Positions 51,351-62,580 of a stretch of 64,000 bases of DNA are shown here, in pieces. Within the stretch, counting starts at the first letter, position 1. The number at the start of each line of letters is the position of its first letter. The DNA is taken from NCBI GenBank assembly GCA_043228905.1, contig JBHGNT010000001.1, positions 15,252,001-15,316,000 on the forward strand, written 5' to 3'. The DNA is from Azolla caroliniana (taxonomy: Eukaryota > Polypodiophyta). The notes beneath the pieces were generated by a model that was not told the origin of the DNA, made no database searches, and worked only from the letters and a program-made list of their open reading frames with translations. Position numbers and translations under genes: made by a program.

Positions 51351-52190
51351 TTGCCGGCGGAGGAGGAACGGTTTCGGAGAATGCTCGGGAGGCACGGGAA
51401 GGCCTTCGCATTCTCGATGGAGGAGATCGGGTGCGTAGACCCGATGGTCGTTGAATCAATAGTTATCTTCATGGTACCGCTTGTACCGTGGAATCTCAAG
51501 CCGATTCCAGTATCCAGAGCTCACATCCCGAAGTTGATGGAGCTGCTGAATTAGAAGGTGAAGATGGGAATCCTCGAGCCGTCGACCAAGGTAGAAGCCA
51601 TCTCCGCGATGAAGGAAGACTGCAACTCGATTACGGAAGTCCGGAGGTTCTTGGGAGGCTTGTTGAAGAAAGGAAGCGAATTCGAGTGGAGCGGGGAGCA
51701 TACGGAGTCAGTCCGAAAAATGAAGGAAGCGCTTGCTGTGGCACCGGCGCTCCGGAAAGTGGTTTACGGAAAGGATGTTCTGATTTTTGTAACCGTAGAC
51801 ACAAGTCCGACCGGGATAGGATCGGTGCGAAAGTACTCCGCAAGCGACAGCGAGGATACACCCAGGTTAAACGTGAACTCTGGGGTATCATTTCGGCGGT
51901 CAAGGTCAACAGAGACTACCTGATCAGGACAGAGGTGCTAATAGAGACGGACTACCTTACCCATCCTCGGTATGGTTTCCAGATGCGCGACGCCGGAGCT
52001 GGCGATGCTCAAGTGGATCGCGTACATTAAGTCCCTAAACCTTGAGATACGACACATTTTTGGGAAGGACAACGCCAAGGCTGACATGCTTTCGAGAGCA
52101 AGGTTTGATGACGAGGGCAGCATGGTTTTGGAGGACGAGGAAGTCGGCGTAGACTTCATCAAGACAGCTTACGTGACGATGAGAAAGGGG
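51351..52190 (+). pseudogene. pol: gypsy O reverse transcriptase (core deleted) and RNase H
   Basis: EEIGCVDPMVVESIVIFMVP, VPWNLKPIPVSRAHIPKLME; after one stop (TAG at 51552) KVKMGILEPS is joined directly to TKVEAISAMKEDCNSITEVR and RRFLGGLLKKG. About 160 codons, including the catalytic box, are therefore missing. RNase H starts with YGKDVLIFVTVDTSPTGIGS and continues broken; LEIRHIFGKDNAKADMLSRA (about 52041-52100) is the RNase H end. Confidence 0.85.
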
Positions 52191-53536
52191 AGCACTCCGG
52201 CGCTTAACGAGTTTGACGAGGGCAAGTACGACAGGGAGTGGCTCCATATCGGCGAGTTCCTGAAGACGATAACACCAGACGCGGCGTGGACAAAGGAAGA
52301 CGCTAACCAGATCCGGAAGAAAGCGTACCTATTCTTCCTACAGGACGGAAGCATATGGAAGCACCCGAAGAAGTGAGACGGCGTCCCATTCCGAGTAGTG
52401 GCGAGGGAGGAAGAGCAAGAGGCATTGCTGACGGCGTATCACGAGAGTCCTTGGCCTGGACTGCGCGGGACATAGACCACGTTCGAGAAGCTGAAGGAGA
52501 AGTACTGGTTGCCGGGACTATACCGGGACATGCATCAGTTCGTGACGACTTGTGAAAGTTGCTAGATGCACTCCATAATCCGACATCGGGATGAGATGCA
52601 CCTGAATTACCCGCCGACTGTCCACTTCAAGGGGATGGTGGATCTGGTGTCGATGCCGATGAGGGTAGGGAAAATGCAATACTTGGTGCTAGCACGAGAG
52701 GACCGAACGAAGCAAGTGGAGGGCCGCGCATTACAGAACAAGATGACCGTGGCCATGTCTCGGTTCCTGATCGAAGAGGTGGTATGCCGGTACGGGTGTG
52801 TAGGGAAGATCATAGCTGACCGGGGAGAACTGGACGCGCGAGAGGCTGAAGAGCTGTTTGATCGGTTGGGTGTTAAACTCTCTCTCAGCACAGCGTACAA
52901 TCCGGAGGCGAACAAGAAGGTGGAGCACGGGCACGGGCCAATCGTAAAAACGATAGTACGGGCATGTGGAGGCCAAGTCAGAAATTGGCCATGACTCCTA
53001 CCTTATCCGTTGTGGGCGGACCGAACTACGCACAGTTCGGTGACCGGGTTCATGCTGGCAAAGGTAATTTACGGGCAAAAACCAATCATGCAGATGGAGC
53101 GATTGATCTACTTGTGGGCCACGGTGGGCTAGAGAAACGAGATGAGCTGTTAGCGGTACGAATTCGACAGCTCGAGCGAAGACCGGAGGACGTGGAACGA
53201 GCAATGAACAAGGGACGATTCGACCACACTCACCGGTTGCGACCAAAGAGAATCGAGGAAGGCGACTGGGTTCTAGTGTACGATAGCAGCCTTGACAACC
53301 AGCACAAGGCGATGTGGAAATTTGCGAGGTGGTTCGGTCTTTACGGGGTGACAAGTGCCAACGACAATGGCACCTACCATCTCGCGGAGCTCGACAGAAC
53401 AAGGATAGTCGTGCCAATGGCCGGGAAGAGGATCAAGGCCTTCAAGAAGCGGTATGAGGATGAACCGAACCCAGAGAGCGTGGATGACAGTGACGACCAA
53501 ATCGGGGAGGACGACGATTCGGAGAACAAAAGATGA
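52191..53536 (+). pseudogene. pol: gypsy O integrase and GPY/F-like end
   Basis: KEDANQIRKKAYLFFLQDGS, HESPWPGLRG, stop, TFEKLKEKYWLPGLYRDMHQ, FVTTCESC, stop, MHS: the zinc-binding domain. Core: FKGMVDLVSMPMRVGKMQYL (first Asp), YGCVGKIIADRGELDAREAE (second Asp), LSTAYNPEANKKVEHGHGPI (Glu region, changed). C-terminal frame 52964-53536: RPKRIEEGDWVLVYDSSLDN, WFGLYGVTSANDNGTYHLAE, and an acidic end. A few stops only. Confidence 0.85.
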
Positions 53537-53609
53537 GAGCGGGCCGATTTTTCTCTGGCTAAGGTCTCGTTGGCGCATACCGGTGGATGCACAGTTTGGT
53601 GGGGCCGGA

Positions 53610-54259
53610 TGTCGAGAAGAAAACCGTCCCGAGGCGGAATCTGGGAATAGTGTGCGTGAACCGGCCCTTACACGTGGGCACAAAGTTTGATGTATTGTAC
53701 ATAGTTAGGTACAGACCGGCCGATGCAAATATCCTAGGTCGCGCGTATTCATAAGGTAGGAGATCGAGGAGTATCTCTGTCCAAAAGGATAGCGAATAAT
53801 GGTGGTGTTACCGGTTGAAACGTCTTTCGCTCCTTGGGCTATAAAGGAGAGGGAAAGAGGGAGTGTCGGGGGGGGCGGTTAGTCGAGGACGAAGTGTTGT
53901 CGGACCGGACCATGCTCTTCTCCTTTGTCTTTCTATGTTGTTGCTCTCTACATGTTTGCGGGAGGCTGCCTCTACTTCGCGGAAAGCCCCAGTGCTTCTG
54001 GCAGAGTCTCCATCTCGCATTTTTGTGTGCATGTGAGTGTTAGAGCATTGTTGCTCACCGGCTTGCTGGCTGTAACCCTAATCATATAAATATATATTCG
54101 TTTTCTTTTCCGTTGTCGAAATAGTTGTGAGCTCTGTGTATTTGAATGTGTGTGTGGCTCGGCCATTGTTCCTGTGTCGCTCCTTCCTCTGTTCGGTTAT
54201 TCCTCGGTTCAAGGCCCCCGCGGTCCCGCCTTAATGTCTCCCTCGCAAGCGGAACAACA
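53610..54259 (+). repeat. 3' LTR of gypsy O
   Basis: TGTCGAGAAGAAAACCG to ggaacaaca, 650 bp, TATA box TATAAAG at 53840-53846. A polypurine-type tract (tttggtggggccgga, 53595-53609) precedes it. Confidence 0.9.
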
Positions 54260-55946
54260 TGAGAACGCGGTTCCCCATCTGGTTCGGTGCAATGCTGCTC
54301 AGCAAGCGGCAGCGAGGATACACCCAAGTTAAACGTGAACTTCGGGGTAACCTTCGTCCCAAGTAGTAATTGAGACAAACTTCCTAGCGATTAAGCAGTC
54401 CGATAAAGGCTACTTAATCAAAACTATGGTAGTAATCTCGACGGACTGCCTACTAATTCTCGGTATAGTTTCCGGTTGCACGACTCTAGACCTGGCGATG
54501 CTCAGCTGAAGCGCATACATCAAGTCCCTGAATCCGGAGATACGACACATGTACAGAAAATACAACACCATGGCCAATATGTTTTGAAAAGCACAGTTCG
54601 AGAACGAGGATGGCATGGTGTAGGAAAATGAAGAGGTTGGTGAGGACTTTTCCAAGTCGGCTTGGATGTCGACCAAAGGGCAGAGCATGTCTAACCCTAA
54701 ATGAGTTCAACGAGAATTACTATGATGGGGAGTGTAAGTTCCTAAGCACAATGGTGCCAGACACAGCATGGCCAAAGGACGAGACGAGCTGAATCCGGAA
54801 GAAGGCTTACAGATTCTTCCATTGGAACGGTAAAATCTGGAGGCACCCAAAGAAGCGCATTGGTACACCACTCAGGGTGGTAGCGAAGGAGAGCGAACAA
54901 TCGAAGCTCGTGTTAGAATTGCACGAGAGCCCTTGGTCCAGACACGAAGGCACGTGGACCACGTTTGAGAAGTTGAAGGAGAAGTATTGGGTGCCAGGAA
55001 TGTATCCGGACATGCATCACTTCATGATGACATGCGAAAATTGTCAAATGCATCCCGAAATCTAGCACCACAATGAGATGCACCCGACCTACCCGCCAAC
55101 CATCCATTTCAAAGGGATGGTCAATTTGGTGACAATGCCGATGGGGATAGGGCACATGCGATACCTCGTGCTTGCACAGGAGGACCTAACAAATCAAGTG
55201 GAGGGTTGGGCATTGACCAACAAGATGACCGCAACCGTATGCATATTCTTGATCGAAGATGTGATTTGTCGGTACGGATGCGTGGGTAAGATCATGGCCG
55301 ATCAAGGGGAGCTGGATGCGCGAGAAGCCGAGGAGTTGTTCGACTGGAAGCCAATGTGAAGATCGAGCGTGGACACGGGCTGATCATGAATGTATTAGTG
55401 CGAGTGTGTAATGGATGAATTGGGATCCGGCCGAGACTTCTACCTTACGCTTTATGGGATCACTGAACAATGCACAATTCGGTAACCGGGTACATGCAAG
55501 TGGAGCTTATGTTCGGGTAGAAGCCGATCATGCTTGTGCAGCGGGCGATTTCGTCCTAGATGACGGTCGACTGGAAGAAGTGCTTGCGGCACAGATTCAA
55601 CATCTCGAACGATGGCCGGAGGACGTGGAGCAAGCGACGACGAGGGTAGAAGAGGCGATGAAGAAGAACATGGACCGGTTCGACCATACATAGTGACTCT
55701 AGCCAGAGAAGATTGAGGAGGGCGATTAGGTGTTGTTCTATGACAACATCCTGGATGATCAGCACCGGTTGACCCGAAAGTTTGCGAGTAGGTGGTTCAG
55801 GCCGTACGTGGTGACAAGCGCCAACGATAATGCGAGGTACCATGTTGTCGAACTTGACGGTACGAGGATCACGCGGAACTTGATGGGACGAGGATTTAAT
55901 GGGTACTTTAAAGACCCACACGGACAGAGAGGATACGAGGATTTGT
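54260..55946 (+). pseudogene. pol: gypsy P RNase H end, integrase and GPY/F-like end
   Basis: RFPIWFGAMLLSKRQRGYTQ and VKREL resume RNase H. After a broken stretch, WRHPKKRIGTPLRVVAKESE, HESPWSRHEGTWTTFEKLKE, MHHFMMTCENCQMH (zinc-binding), FKGMVNLVTMPMGIGHMRYL (first Asp replaced by Asn), GCVGKIMADQGELDAREAEE (second Asp). A deletion then removes the Glu region (EELFDWKPM, stop). 55730-55951 holds the WFRPYVVTSANDNARYHVVE segment. Stops are common. Confidence 0.82.
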
Positions 55947-56557
55947 TGTGAAGAAATTGGGGAGAATCTTTGACACTTATCATGATGTATTGGCCTCTCC
56001 TTGTTCTATAAAAGGGGAGGTTTGGGACTGTTTTTAGACATCCATGATTTGGAGAACGAAGTGTTGTCAATTTGAGTGTCAAGCTCTCTCTCACTCTCTC
56101 CCTCCCTCCCTCTTTATCTTTCGTGCTTTGTACTGATTCGAGGAAGAAGGTGAAGCCTCTACTCGTGCAGGAAGCCCGTGAGCTCCCAATCCAAGGTTCA
56201 TCATTCTGTGTTCCCGTGTGTGTGTGTGTGTGTGCGTGTCTCGAGGACACAAAGCTCTAACACCGGTTGAGTCCGGCTTTATTCTTCTCTTGTTTAATCT
56301 ATCTCTTCTTCATTATATCCAATTGCTCTCTTTGTGTTGAGTTCGCATCTCCATCTTGTGTCCGTCTGTCGCTCACGTTTGCCAAGTCCTGAACCCGCCC
56401 GTGCGCTCACTGTCCGGCATCCAGGAACCACTCTTCCATGGATACGTGACCGGAACCAATCCAACAAAGATATCCAGACGCCAATATGGAAAACCCTCCT
56501 ACACTTACCTTTTGACCCCTTGGTTTGAGACCCGCGCGATCCCGCCCCGTTTCAACA
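55947..56557 (+). repeat. 3' LTR of gypsy P
   Basis: TGTGAAGAAATTGGGG onward; TATA box TATAAAA at 56007-56013; (GT)n at 56214-56236; end placed at tttcaaca (56557), where copia J begins. The first 115 bp match H's truncated LTR. Confidence 0.7.
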
Positions 56558-57822
56558 TATCCTCGTGGAAAACCGGGACAACGCTCACAGATAGAATGGT
56601 AGTGCACCTCAATGTGCTTGGCCTTTGCCAACTAGATGCTGGTGAGGTTGTCGTAGTAGATCATCGTCGGATCAGACACCTGCTAGTACAGATCCTTTAG
56701 GAGCCTCTTGAGCCATGTGGCTTCGCATGTCAACCACAGCTACTCCTCGGTAGTTGGCCTCAGTAGTCAACAATGCTACTTTTGACTTAAGGTGCGTCAC
56801 GGTCGGATGCGCCATGAATTGACTAATCAGTCCCACCGTATAGCTGAGGTCTGGCCAGGTGATGGTTAGGTATATAAGGCTTCCAAATATCTATAGGAAT
56901 CATTTCGGGTCGCATGTCATTCCGTAGTCGAGGAGGAGCTTCACATTCCTATGCCTAGGAGTTGAGTTGGACTTGCATTCCGTCATACCAAATTTGAAGA
57001 GCATACTCAACACAAAGTGGCATTGACTAATCAGTATGCCTTTCGGGGTGCGGATCACTTCGATCCCAAGGAAGCAATGGAGGTCCCCAAGATCCTTCAT
57101 ATCAAACAAAATGGCGAGTTCGGACTTGACGCGCTCAATGTCGTCCAGATCGACACCGGCGATGACTAAATCATCAACATAAAGCAAAATTCTTATCGGC
57201 CTATCTGACCTCACCGAATGAACAGGGAAGAGTCCGAGTTGGACGTGGAAAATCCCACCCGACGCAGTCGCTGCGTGATTTTCACGTTCCAAGCATGCTG
57301 GGCTGGCTTGATTCCGTAAAGGGACTTCTTCAGTCGGCAAACGACTGACATGTTCATTCCAGACTAAAATCCGGGGAGTTGAACCATGTATACTTGTTCC
57401 TCAAGATCGCCTTGCAGGAAGGCATTTCTCACATCCATTTGATGTAGATGCAACCCCTTCACCGTTTCCATCGCAAGCAAGACATAAATGATCATCATAT
57501 TTGCGACCGCGGCGAACCTCTCATTGTAGTCAATGTTGTGATGTTGTGCATAGCCTTTAGCCACTAGCAACGAAGCCGTCATCATTGTGTTTGACTTTAT
57601 ACACCCATTGGCAACCGATCGGCTTCACTCCTTTCGGTATGTTCACCAAGTCCCATGTCTCATTTTCTATGAGCGCGTGCATCTCTTCCTCCATGACCTT
57701 CTGCTAGTTCGGATCCTTAGCCCGTTCTACGTAGCTCTTTGGCTCACACACGGCTGCCACCTTCACCATGTACGCATATAGAAGCGCCATTTACTCCTTA
57801 TATCCGTACCGAACTACGACGT
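56558..57822 (-). pseudogene. pol: copia fragment J: RNase H end to reverse transcriptase
   Basis: On the - strand: 57820-57364 holds the RT start (HALIENETWDLVNIPKG, then LVAKGYAQHHNIDYNERF, LHLHQMDVRNAFLQGDLEEQ). 57340-56900: ILLYVDDLVIAGVDLDDIER with intact YVDD, MKDLGDLHCFLGIEVIRTPK, SMLFKFGMTECKSN. Most of RNase H is deleted; only KHIEVHYHSICER remains near 56570-56631. No LTR. Related to the A/B/D/E group. Confidence 0.85.
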
Positions 57823-59608
57823 ATAGCGGACAATCACTAACGTTGCAACATAAACTGACTAGTCAGTCTGACCAAATAGCTGAGGTCCGGCCGAGTGATG
57901 ATAAGATACTTCAGGCTTCTGAGTATCTATCGGAACCGTGTCAGGTCACACGCCATTCCCGAACCTTGGCTAAGCTTCACGTTTTTGCCTAGAGGAGTCA
58001 AGATGGATTTGCAATCCGTCAATCCGAACATGAATAGGATACTCCCCACATAATGCATTTGGCTTATCAGTATGCCTTCCGAGGTGTGGATCACATCTAT
58101 CCTGAGGATGTACTGAAGGTCCCCGACATCCTTCATTTTAAATGATTCCTCTAATTGGAACTTCACTCAGTCGATTTCCTCTTGGTCGGCGCGCAAGGAC
58201 TAGATCGTCAACATAAAGCAGAATGCTTACTTGCCCATTCCGACCCTGGCGGATAAAAACTGAAGAGTCTGAATTCGATAGAGCAAACCTCATCCGATGC
58301 AACCTCTGTGTGATCTTTGCATTCAAGCACACGGGCCTTGCTTCAGTCCGTACAAGGACTTCTGCAGTCCGTAGATGGCCGAGGTATTCAATTCAGACTA
58401 AAATCCGGGAGGCTCCACCATATACTCCTGTTCCTCAAGCTCTCCTTGCAAGAAAGCGTTATTCATGTCCATTTGGTGCAGATGTCATCCCTTCACCACC
58501 ACTACAGCTAGTGGCACCCAGACAGTTGACATCTTGGCAACCGGCGTGAATGTCTCGTCATAGTCGATGTCGTGTTGCAACACATAGCCCTTGGCTAGTC
58601 GAGCCTTTTACCAGTTGACGGAGCCGTCCTCGTTGTATTTTACCTTGTATACCCACCGGCATCCAACCGGCTTCACACACTTGGGGGCGTCAACTAGGTT
58701 CCATGTCTCATTCTCCGCCAATGTGCGCATCTCTTCCTCCATTGTGGTTCACCAATTTGTGTCTTTCAGCTCACACACTTTCGCCACCTTTGCTATATAC
58801 GCATTGTGATGCGTTGTATCTTCATTGTATACGTACTGGATTTTGGGGTACTTCTAGGAGGTGTATCAGAACCTTTGATTCACCGATTTCATGGTCCTCT
58901 TGGCCGACTACGACCTCATTTTCGGAGATCCATCTTCGCTCCAGGTTGCTTCGCATTCACTCCAGTCCGATGTGTCGGCCTCTGTGTCGTATTTAGGCAT
59001 CTTCATCTTTCGCGTAAACCGTCTCCTCGACTTCTGGCACGGGGAATGCACGACTGAGTCTTCACTACTCTTTAGCTCTTCATCCGATAAGCCGTTCTAA
59101 CTCAACCCCTCATTTAGTCCACTTAGCCAAAATGAGATCGGACTCTCCTCTAGAGTTCTGATTTCTTCATCATCCAGGGGCATCTCGGCCTCATTGATCT
59201 CACCGTCAGAATTCGGAATGTAGTTAATGGGGGTAGAAGACGAATGCAAGTACCACAAAGCTGACTCGTTGAACACGATACCTCAACTAATTCAAACTTG
59301 TTTAATTTGGGGGTTATAGCATTTATAACCCTTTTGTTCATCCGACTAGCCGACCAAAATGCACTTCTCAGCTTTCACATCTATCTTCTTCTTCTTCTCT
59401 TTCGGGACATGCACATATGCAATGTTGCTGAACACCCTCAAGTGCCCCAAATTCCGCTTTCGCCCGAAATAGAGCTCATGTGGTGACACTCCTCCATGTA
59501 AACGGCCATCCTGATTGCTTCAGCCTAGTAGAACTTTGCCGTATGCTTCTCTGCAAGCATTGCCCTTGCCACTTCCTCGATGGTCCAATTCTTCCAGTTG
59601 GCCACGGA
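57823..59608 (-). pseudogene. pol: copia fragment K: reverse transcriptase, linker and integrase end
   Basis: Same orientation as J. From 59608: integrase C-terminal remnant (NIAYVHVPKEKKKKID-like near 59440-59370), linker with stops (59150-59341 and below), RT start near 58700-58560, MDMNNAFLQGELEEQ around 58480-58430, ILLYVDDLVLA (about 58220-58190), SFKMKDVGDLQYILRIDVIH and SQMHYVGSILFMFG (57927-58140). Broken in many frames. It meets J head to tail at about 57822, as in a tandem or a pair of truncated copies. Confidence 0.8.
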
Positions 59609-59815
59609 TGATATAGACAGATGATAGACACACGAATGAAGATTTAATGGAAGTTATCGTTATTTCAATTTCCTCTCTCTCAGAGACTCGATGTACAAGA
59701 TGATCAAGTTTTCTCCTTTACAATGTTAAGTTATCACTTATATACTAAGCCGTAACACTTTAGACGAGTTCACACGAGGATACAAAGTGGAAGGAGTTGG
59801 CCTTTTCTGTCAACA
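59609..59815 (-). repeat. 3' LTR of copia M
   Basis: A short LTR of 207 bp; on the - strand TGTTGACAGAAAAGG to atatca. A purine tract (- strand acgagggagtt) abuts it at 59816-59826. It is much shorter than other LTRs here, so it may be truncated at its outer side. Confidence 0.6.
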
Positions 59816-60815
59816 AACTCCCTCGTAAACGGGCTACTCTTTCCTACATGTATATGTTTACAACACTAATCTAAATTTATGTTACAAGTAGGTTGACATA
59901 TAGGCGAGTCGGCAGAGGTGAGGTTTGTGTCGAGCCTAGCATGGCTCATTATCATGATTGATTCGGTTGACTCTTACCTTCTGTTCCTTGTTCGGCTTTC
60001 TTCTGCTTGTCACAGTCCCATCTTTGTCCTTAGTGCTTCGAAGTGTTGATCTGGGAGTGGCTTTGTTAGGCAATTCGCGATGTTCACCTTGATGTCAATC
60101 TTCCGGACTTCGAGTGTCTTCTCGGTTATGAGCTCTCGGATTTGATGGTATCGCACCTCAATATGTTTTGTCTTTGCGTGATAGACAAGATTGTTGATGA
60201 GTTGTATTGCACTCTGTGAGCCACAATAGATGATAGGCGTTGGTCGGTCGATTCGGCCTATAACTGAAAAATCGGCAAATAGTCGGTGCAGCCAGATCGC
60301 TTACTTCGTTGTCTCTAATGCTACTATGTATTCGGCCACCGTGGTTGACAGGGCCGTACAGTCTTGAAGTTTCTACCTCCATGATATAGCACCACCACCA
60401 TAGTTGAAGGTATAGCCATATTTTGACTTCCGATTGTTCGTATTTCCGGCATAGTCAGAGTCAGTGTAGCCTTTCGACTTCGGCTGAGGTTGTCAAACCG
60501 AAAGTCAGCTGTGTATCTTTGGTCCCTCTGAGGTACCTGAAGATATGCTTGACGACCTCCCAATGCTTCCATCCTAGGTTTGATATGTACCGGCTAACCA
60601 CTCCTACGACATAGGCTAGGCCGGGTCGGGTCGCCACCATTGCCTACATTATACTTGCTACGGTGGATGCGTAGGGCATCTTTCCATTAAGCCCTCTCTC
60701 CTTGTCCATTGAAGGAGAGTCTTTGTCCGATAGTCGGATCGATGTTGGAAGCGGTGTTGGTCTTGGCTTCGCATTCTCCATGTTGAAGCGCCTTACGCCG
60801 CTCGTCTCATTTGAC
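59816..60815 (-). pseudogene. pol: copia M RNase H and end of reverse transcriptase
   Basis: From 60815 on the - strand, read in mixed frames: PYASAVGS-type text is decayed, TRPSLCRR (RPDLAYA region), then LQVPQRDQRYTADFRF in the wrong frame for RYLRGTKDTQLTFGL. YTDSDYAGN at about 60470, YGGGAISW near 60400, LSTTVAEYIVAL near 60340. The RNase H type is nearer to element C than to A/B. Two or three frameshifts. Truncated at its 5' side by gypsy N. Confidence 0.75.
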
Positions 60816-61911
60816 CAAATCCAATCGTCGTTTTTACACTTCTTTCACCGAAGCATTCCACAACACGAGGTTATCGGACAGTTCTATACAATAAAACAAC
60901 TATCGCAAGAGTCTATGGCTAATTTCAGCTTGGGGTTTCAGAGCTTACGGCGCCAGCTAATAAGAGCTCCGATGTAGGACGAAGCTAAAGAAACATTTTT
61001 GGCGGCATTGCATGGACCCTTCCAGACAACGTTAAATATGCACAATTTTACAGGCCAAACGGTGGACACAGTTATAGAATGGGCCCTACAACTCAAAGTA
61101 GAAGATGAGGACGATGGGATGTCTATGACATCATTGCGTCAAGCGTAACCCAGAGACAAGGATTACCGCTTCCGGCAAGCCATTCAGTGCATGATCTGCT
61201 TGAACTCAGGGCATTCCGCAGTGGATTGCAACATGCGAATCCACTGCCCTATTTGTCATTCACGGACTCACACGGTGGATCAATGAGAATATAACATGTT
61301 AAATCAGCCCACACCGTCAGTCCGCCGTATGGAGCTTCAGCAGACTAATCCCCACAACGACCAAGGTCGATAGGAGGAGCGTTACCAGAATACACATCGT
61401 AATCATCGTCCGGGCCAGTTGAACCATCTTTGCCGCGACAATGATCTGTATTCGGATGAAGAAGAGCAAGAAGAAGAGGAATAACCGAGAAATGACCGTT
61501 ACAATCCTCGGGGAGGGCGTCGCTACGATAACTGCCATTCCACCAACAATCGTGACGGTGAGGCGGAGCCGCGCTCATACGAAGGAAATCACCAATCGTG
61601 AAATTAGCGGCTCCACGACGAAAGTTTGAAGGAAGAATGGTGTCAGGATAATCGTCGTGAGTATCGCCATAAGCCTCGTAACAACATGTGGTTTCAGCAA
61701 TCTCGGGAAGAACAGACGACACTTGTGGAGCCGGTGGCACCCCCAGTTGTCAAAAAAGGTCAGTCTAGTATCCATTGTTTTATTTTTCAGTTGCTAGGCC
61801 ATTATGTGACTCAATGCCCATGCCGCAATAAGGGAAAAGGGCCACCGGTGAACACAATCACGGCGGAAGTCCAGCAAGTTCTGGCCCGCAGCAAGGCGAA
61901 AACCATAGACT
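60816..61911 (+). pseudogene. gag: gypsy N gag with zinc knuckles
   Basis: FFHRSIPQHEVIGQFYTIKQ and NFSLGFQSLRRQLI (60838-60975) resemble the retrotransposon gag core; TGA-type and TAG stops follow (60976, 61147). Knuckles: CMICLNSGHSAVDC (CX2CX4HX4C, about 61190-61231) and CPICHSRTH (about 61246-61272), then CFIFQLLGHYVTQC at about 61779-61820 with one Cys replaced by Phe. Three knuckle-like modules in one gag are unusual; the Arg/Asn-rich stretch between them (61280-61740) is broken. Confidence 0.75.
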
Positions 61912-61965
61912 AGGCGGAGCAAGACGAAATCCGCAAAGCTGCAAAAGCTTGGGTAGAGAAAGCAA

Positions 61966-62577
61966 ATGAAGCCAATGTGGAATGCATGTGACAAGAATCC
62001 GGGCACACCGCCACCGGCACGCGTAAAGGAGGAAATCGATGAGCTTTTCAGAATTCGGTTTATTCGGCCAGTGAAGCAAGCAACATGGCTTAGCCCCATT
62101 GTAGTCGTACCAAAGGAAAATGGCAAAATCCGAGTTTGCATCGACTACTGCAAGTTAAACGTCATTACGATCACAAACGCATTTCCTTTGCCATTTACGG
62201 TTAGGGTACTCGACGCCGTCGCAGGTCATGAAATGTACAGCTTCCTAGATGGGTTTAGCGGGTACAACCAGATACGTATGCACCCGAATGATCAAGAGAA
62301 AACTGCTTTCGTAACCAACTGGGGCATGTTTGTGACCTTAGTAATGATGTTCGGATTAAAGACCACCCCGACAACATTCCAACGCATCATCACCGAGATT
62401 TTTGGTGACTTCATCTCTACGTTCATGCAGGTTTTCTTCGATGACTTTGCAATTTATGGAATGCGAGGGTATTATTTACGCCATCTATGACTACTCTTAG
62501 AACGATGTCGTGCCGCATGTCTCAACCTCAATCCGGCCAAGTGCGCATTCGGAATCAGTAGCGGAGCCCTTCCCACG
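61966..62577 (+). pseudogene. pol: gypsy N reverse transcriptase, first half
   Basis: Open frame to 62490: EEIDELFRIRFIRPVKQATW, LSPIVVVPKENGKIRVCIDY (first catalytic Asp region), LDAVAGHEMYSFLDGFSGYN, QEKTAFVTNWGMFVTLVMMF, TTPTTFQRIITEIFGDF, then VFFDDFAIYG with the catalytic FFDD. After a TGA, LLLERCRAACLNLNPAKCAF and GISSGALPT. The rest of pol is missing. Catalytic residues are intact, so the copy is not very old. Confidence 0.9.
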
Positions 62578-62580
62578 TGA

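Larger units (their letters stand above)
48139..54259 (+). mobile_element. Ty3/gypsy element O, inside P
   Basis: About 6.1 kb with both LTRs (48139-48790 and 53610-54259), a perfect 18-base tRNA-Trp PBS, PPT, and gag, protease, partial RT, RNase H, integrase in gypsy order. The RT catalytic core is deleted and there are several stops, so it is not autonomous. No clear target duplication could be read at its borders, but the host frame of P resumes exactly after it. Confidence 0.9.
47823..56557 (+). mobile_element. Ty3/gypsy element P, split by O
   Basis: Left part 47823-48138 (end of reverse transcriptase and start of RNase H), right part 54260-55946 (rest of RNase H, integrase, GPY/F-like end) and 3' LTR 55947-56557. 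The RNase H frame is continuous across O: WVINQEGE before, RFPIWFGAMLLSKRQRGYTQ after. The 5' half is missing. Close to H in protein and LTR sequence. Confidence 0.85.
60816..62580 (+). mobile_element. Ty3/gypsy element N, internal fragment
   Basis: Gag, zinc knuckles and the first half of reverse transcriptase on the + strand, without LTRs. The protease is missing between about 61910 and 61965. Its RT is different from that of H, O and P, so it is a second gypsy lineage. Confidence 0.85.
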
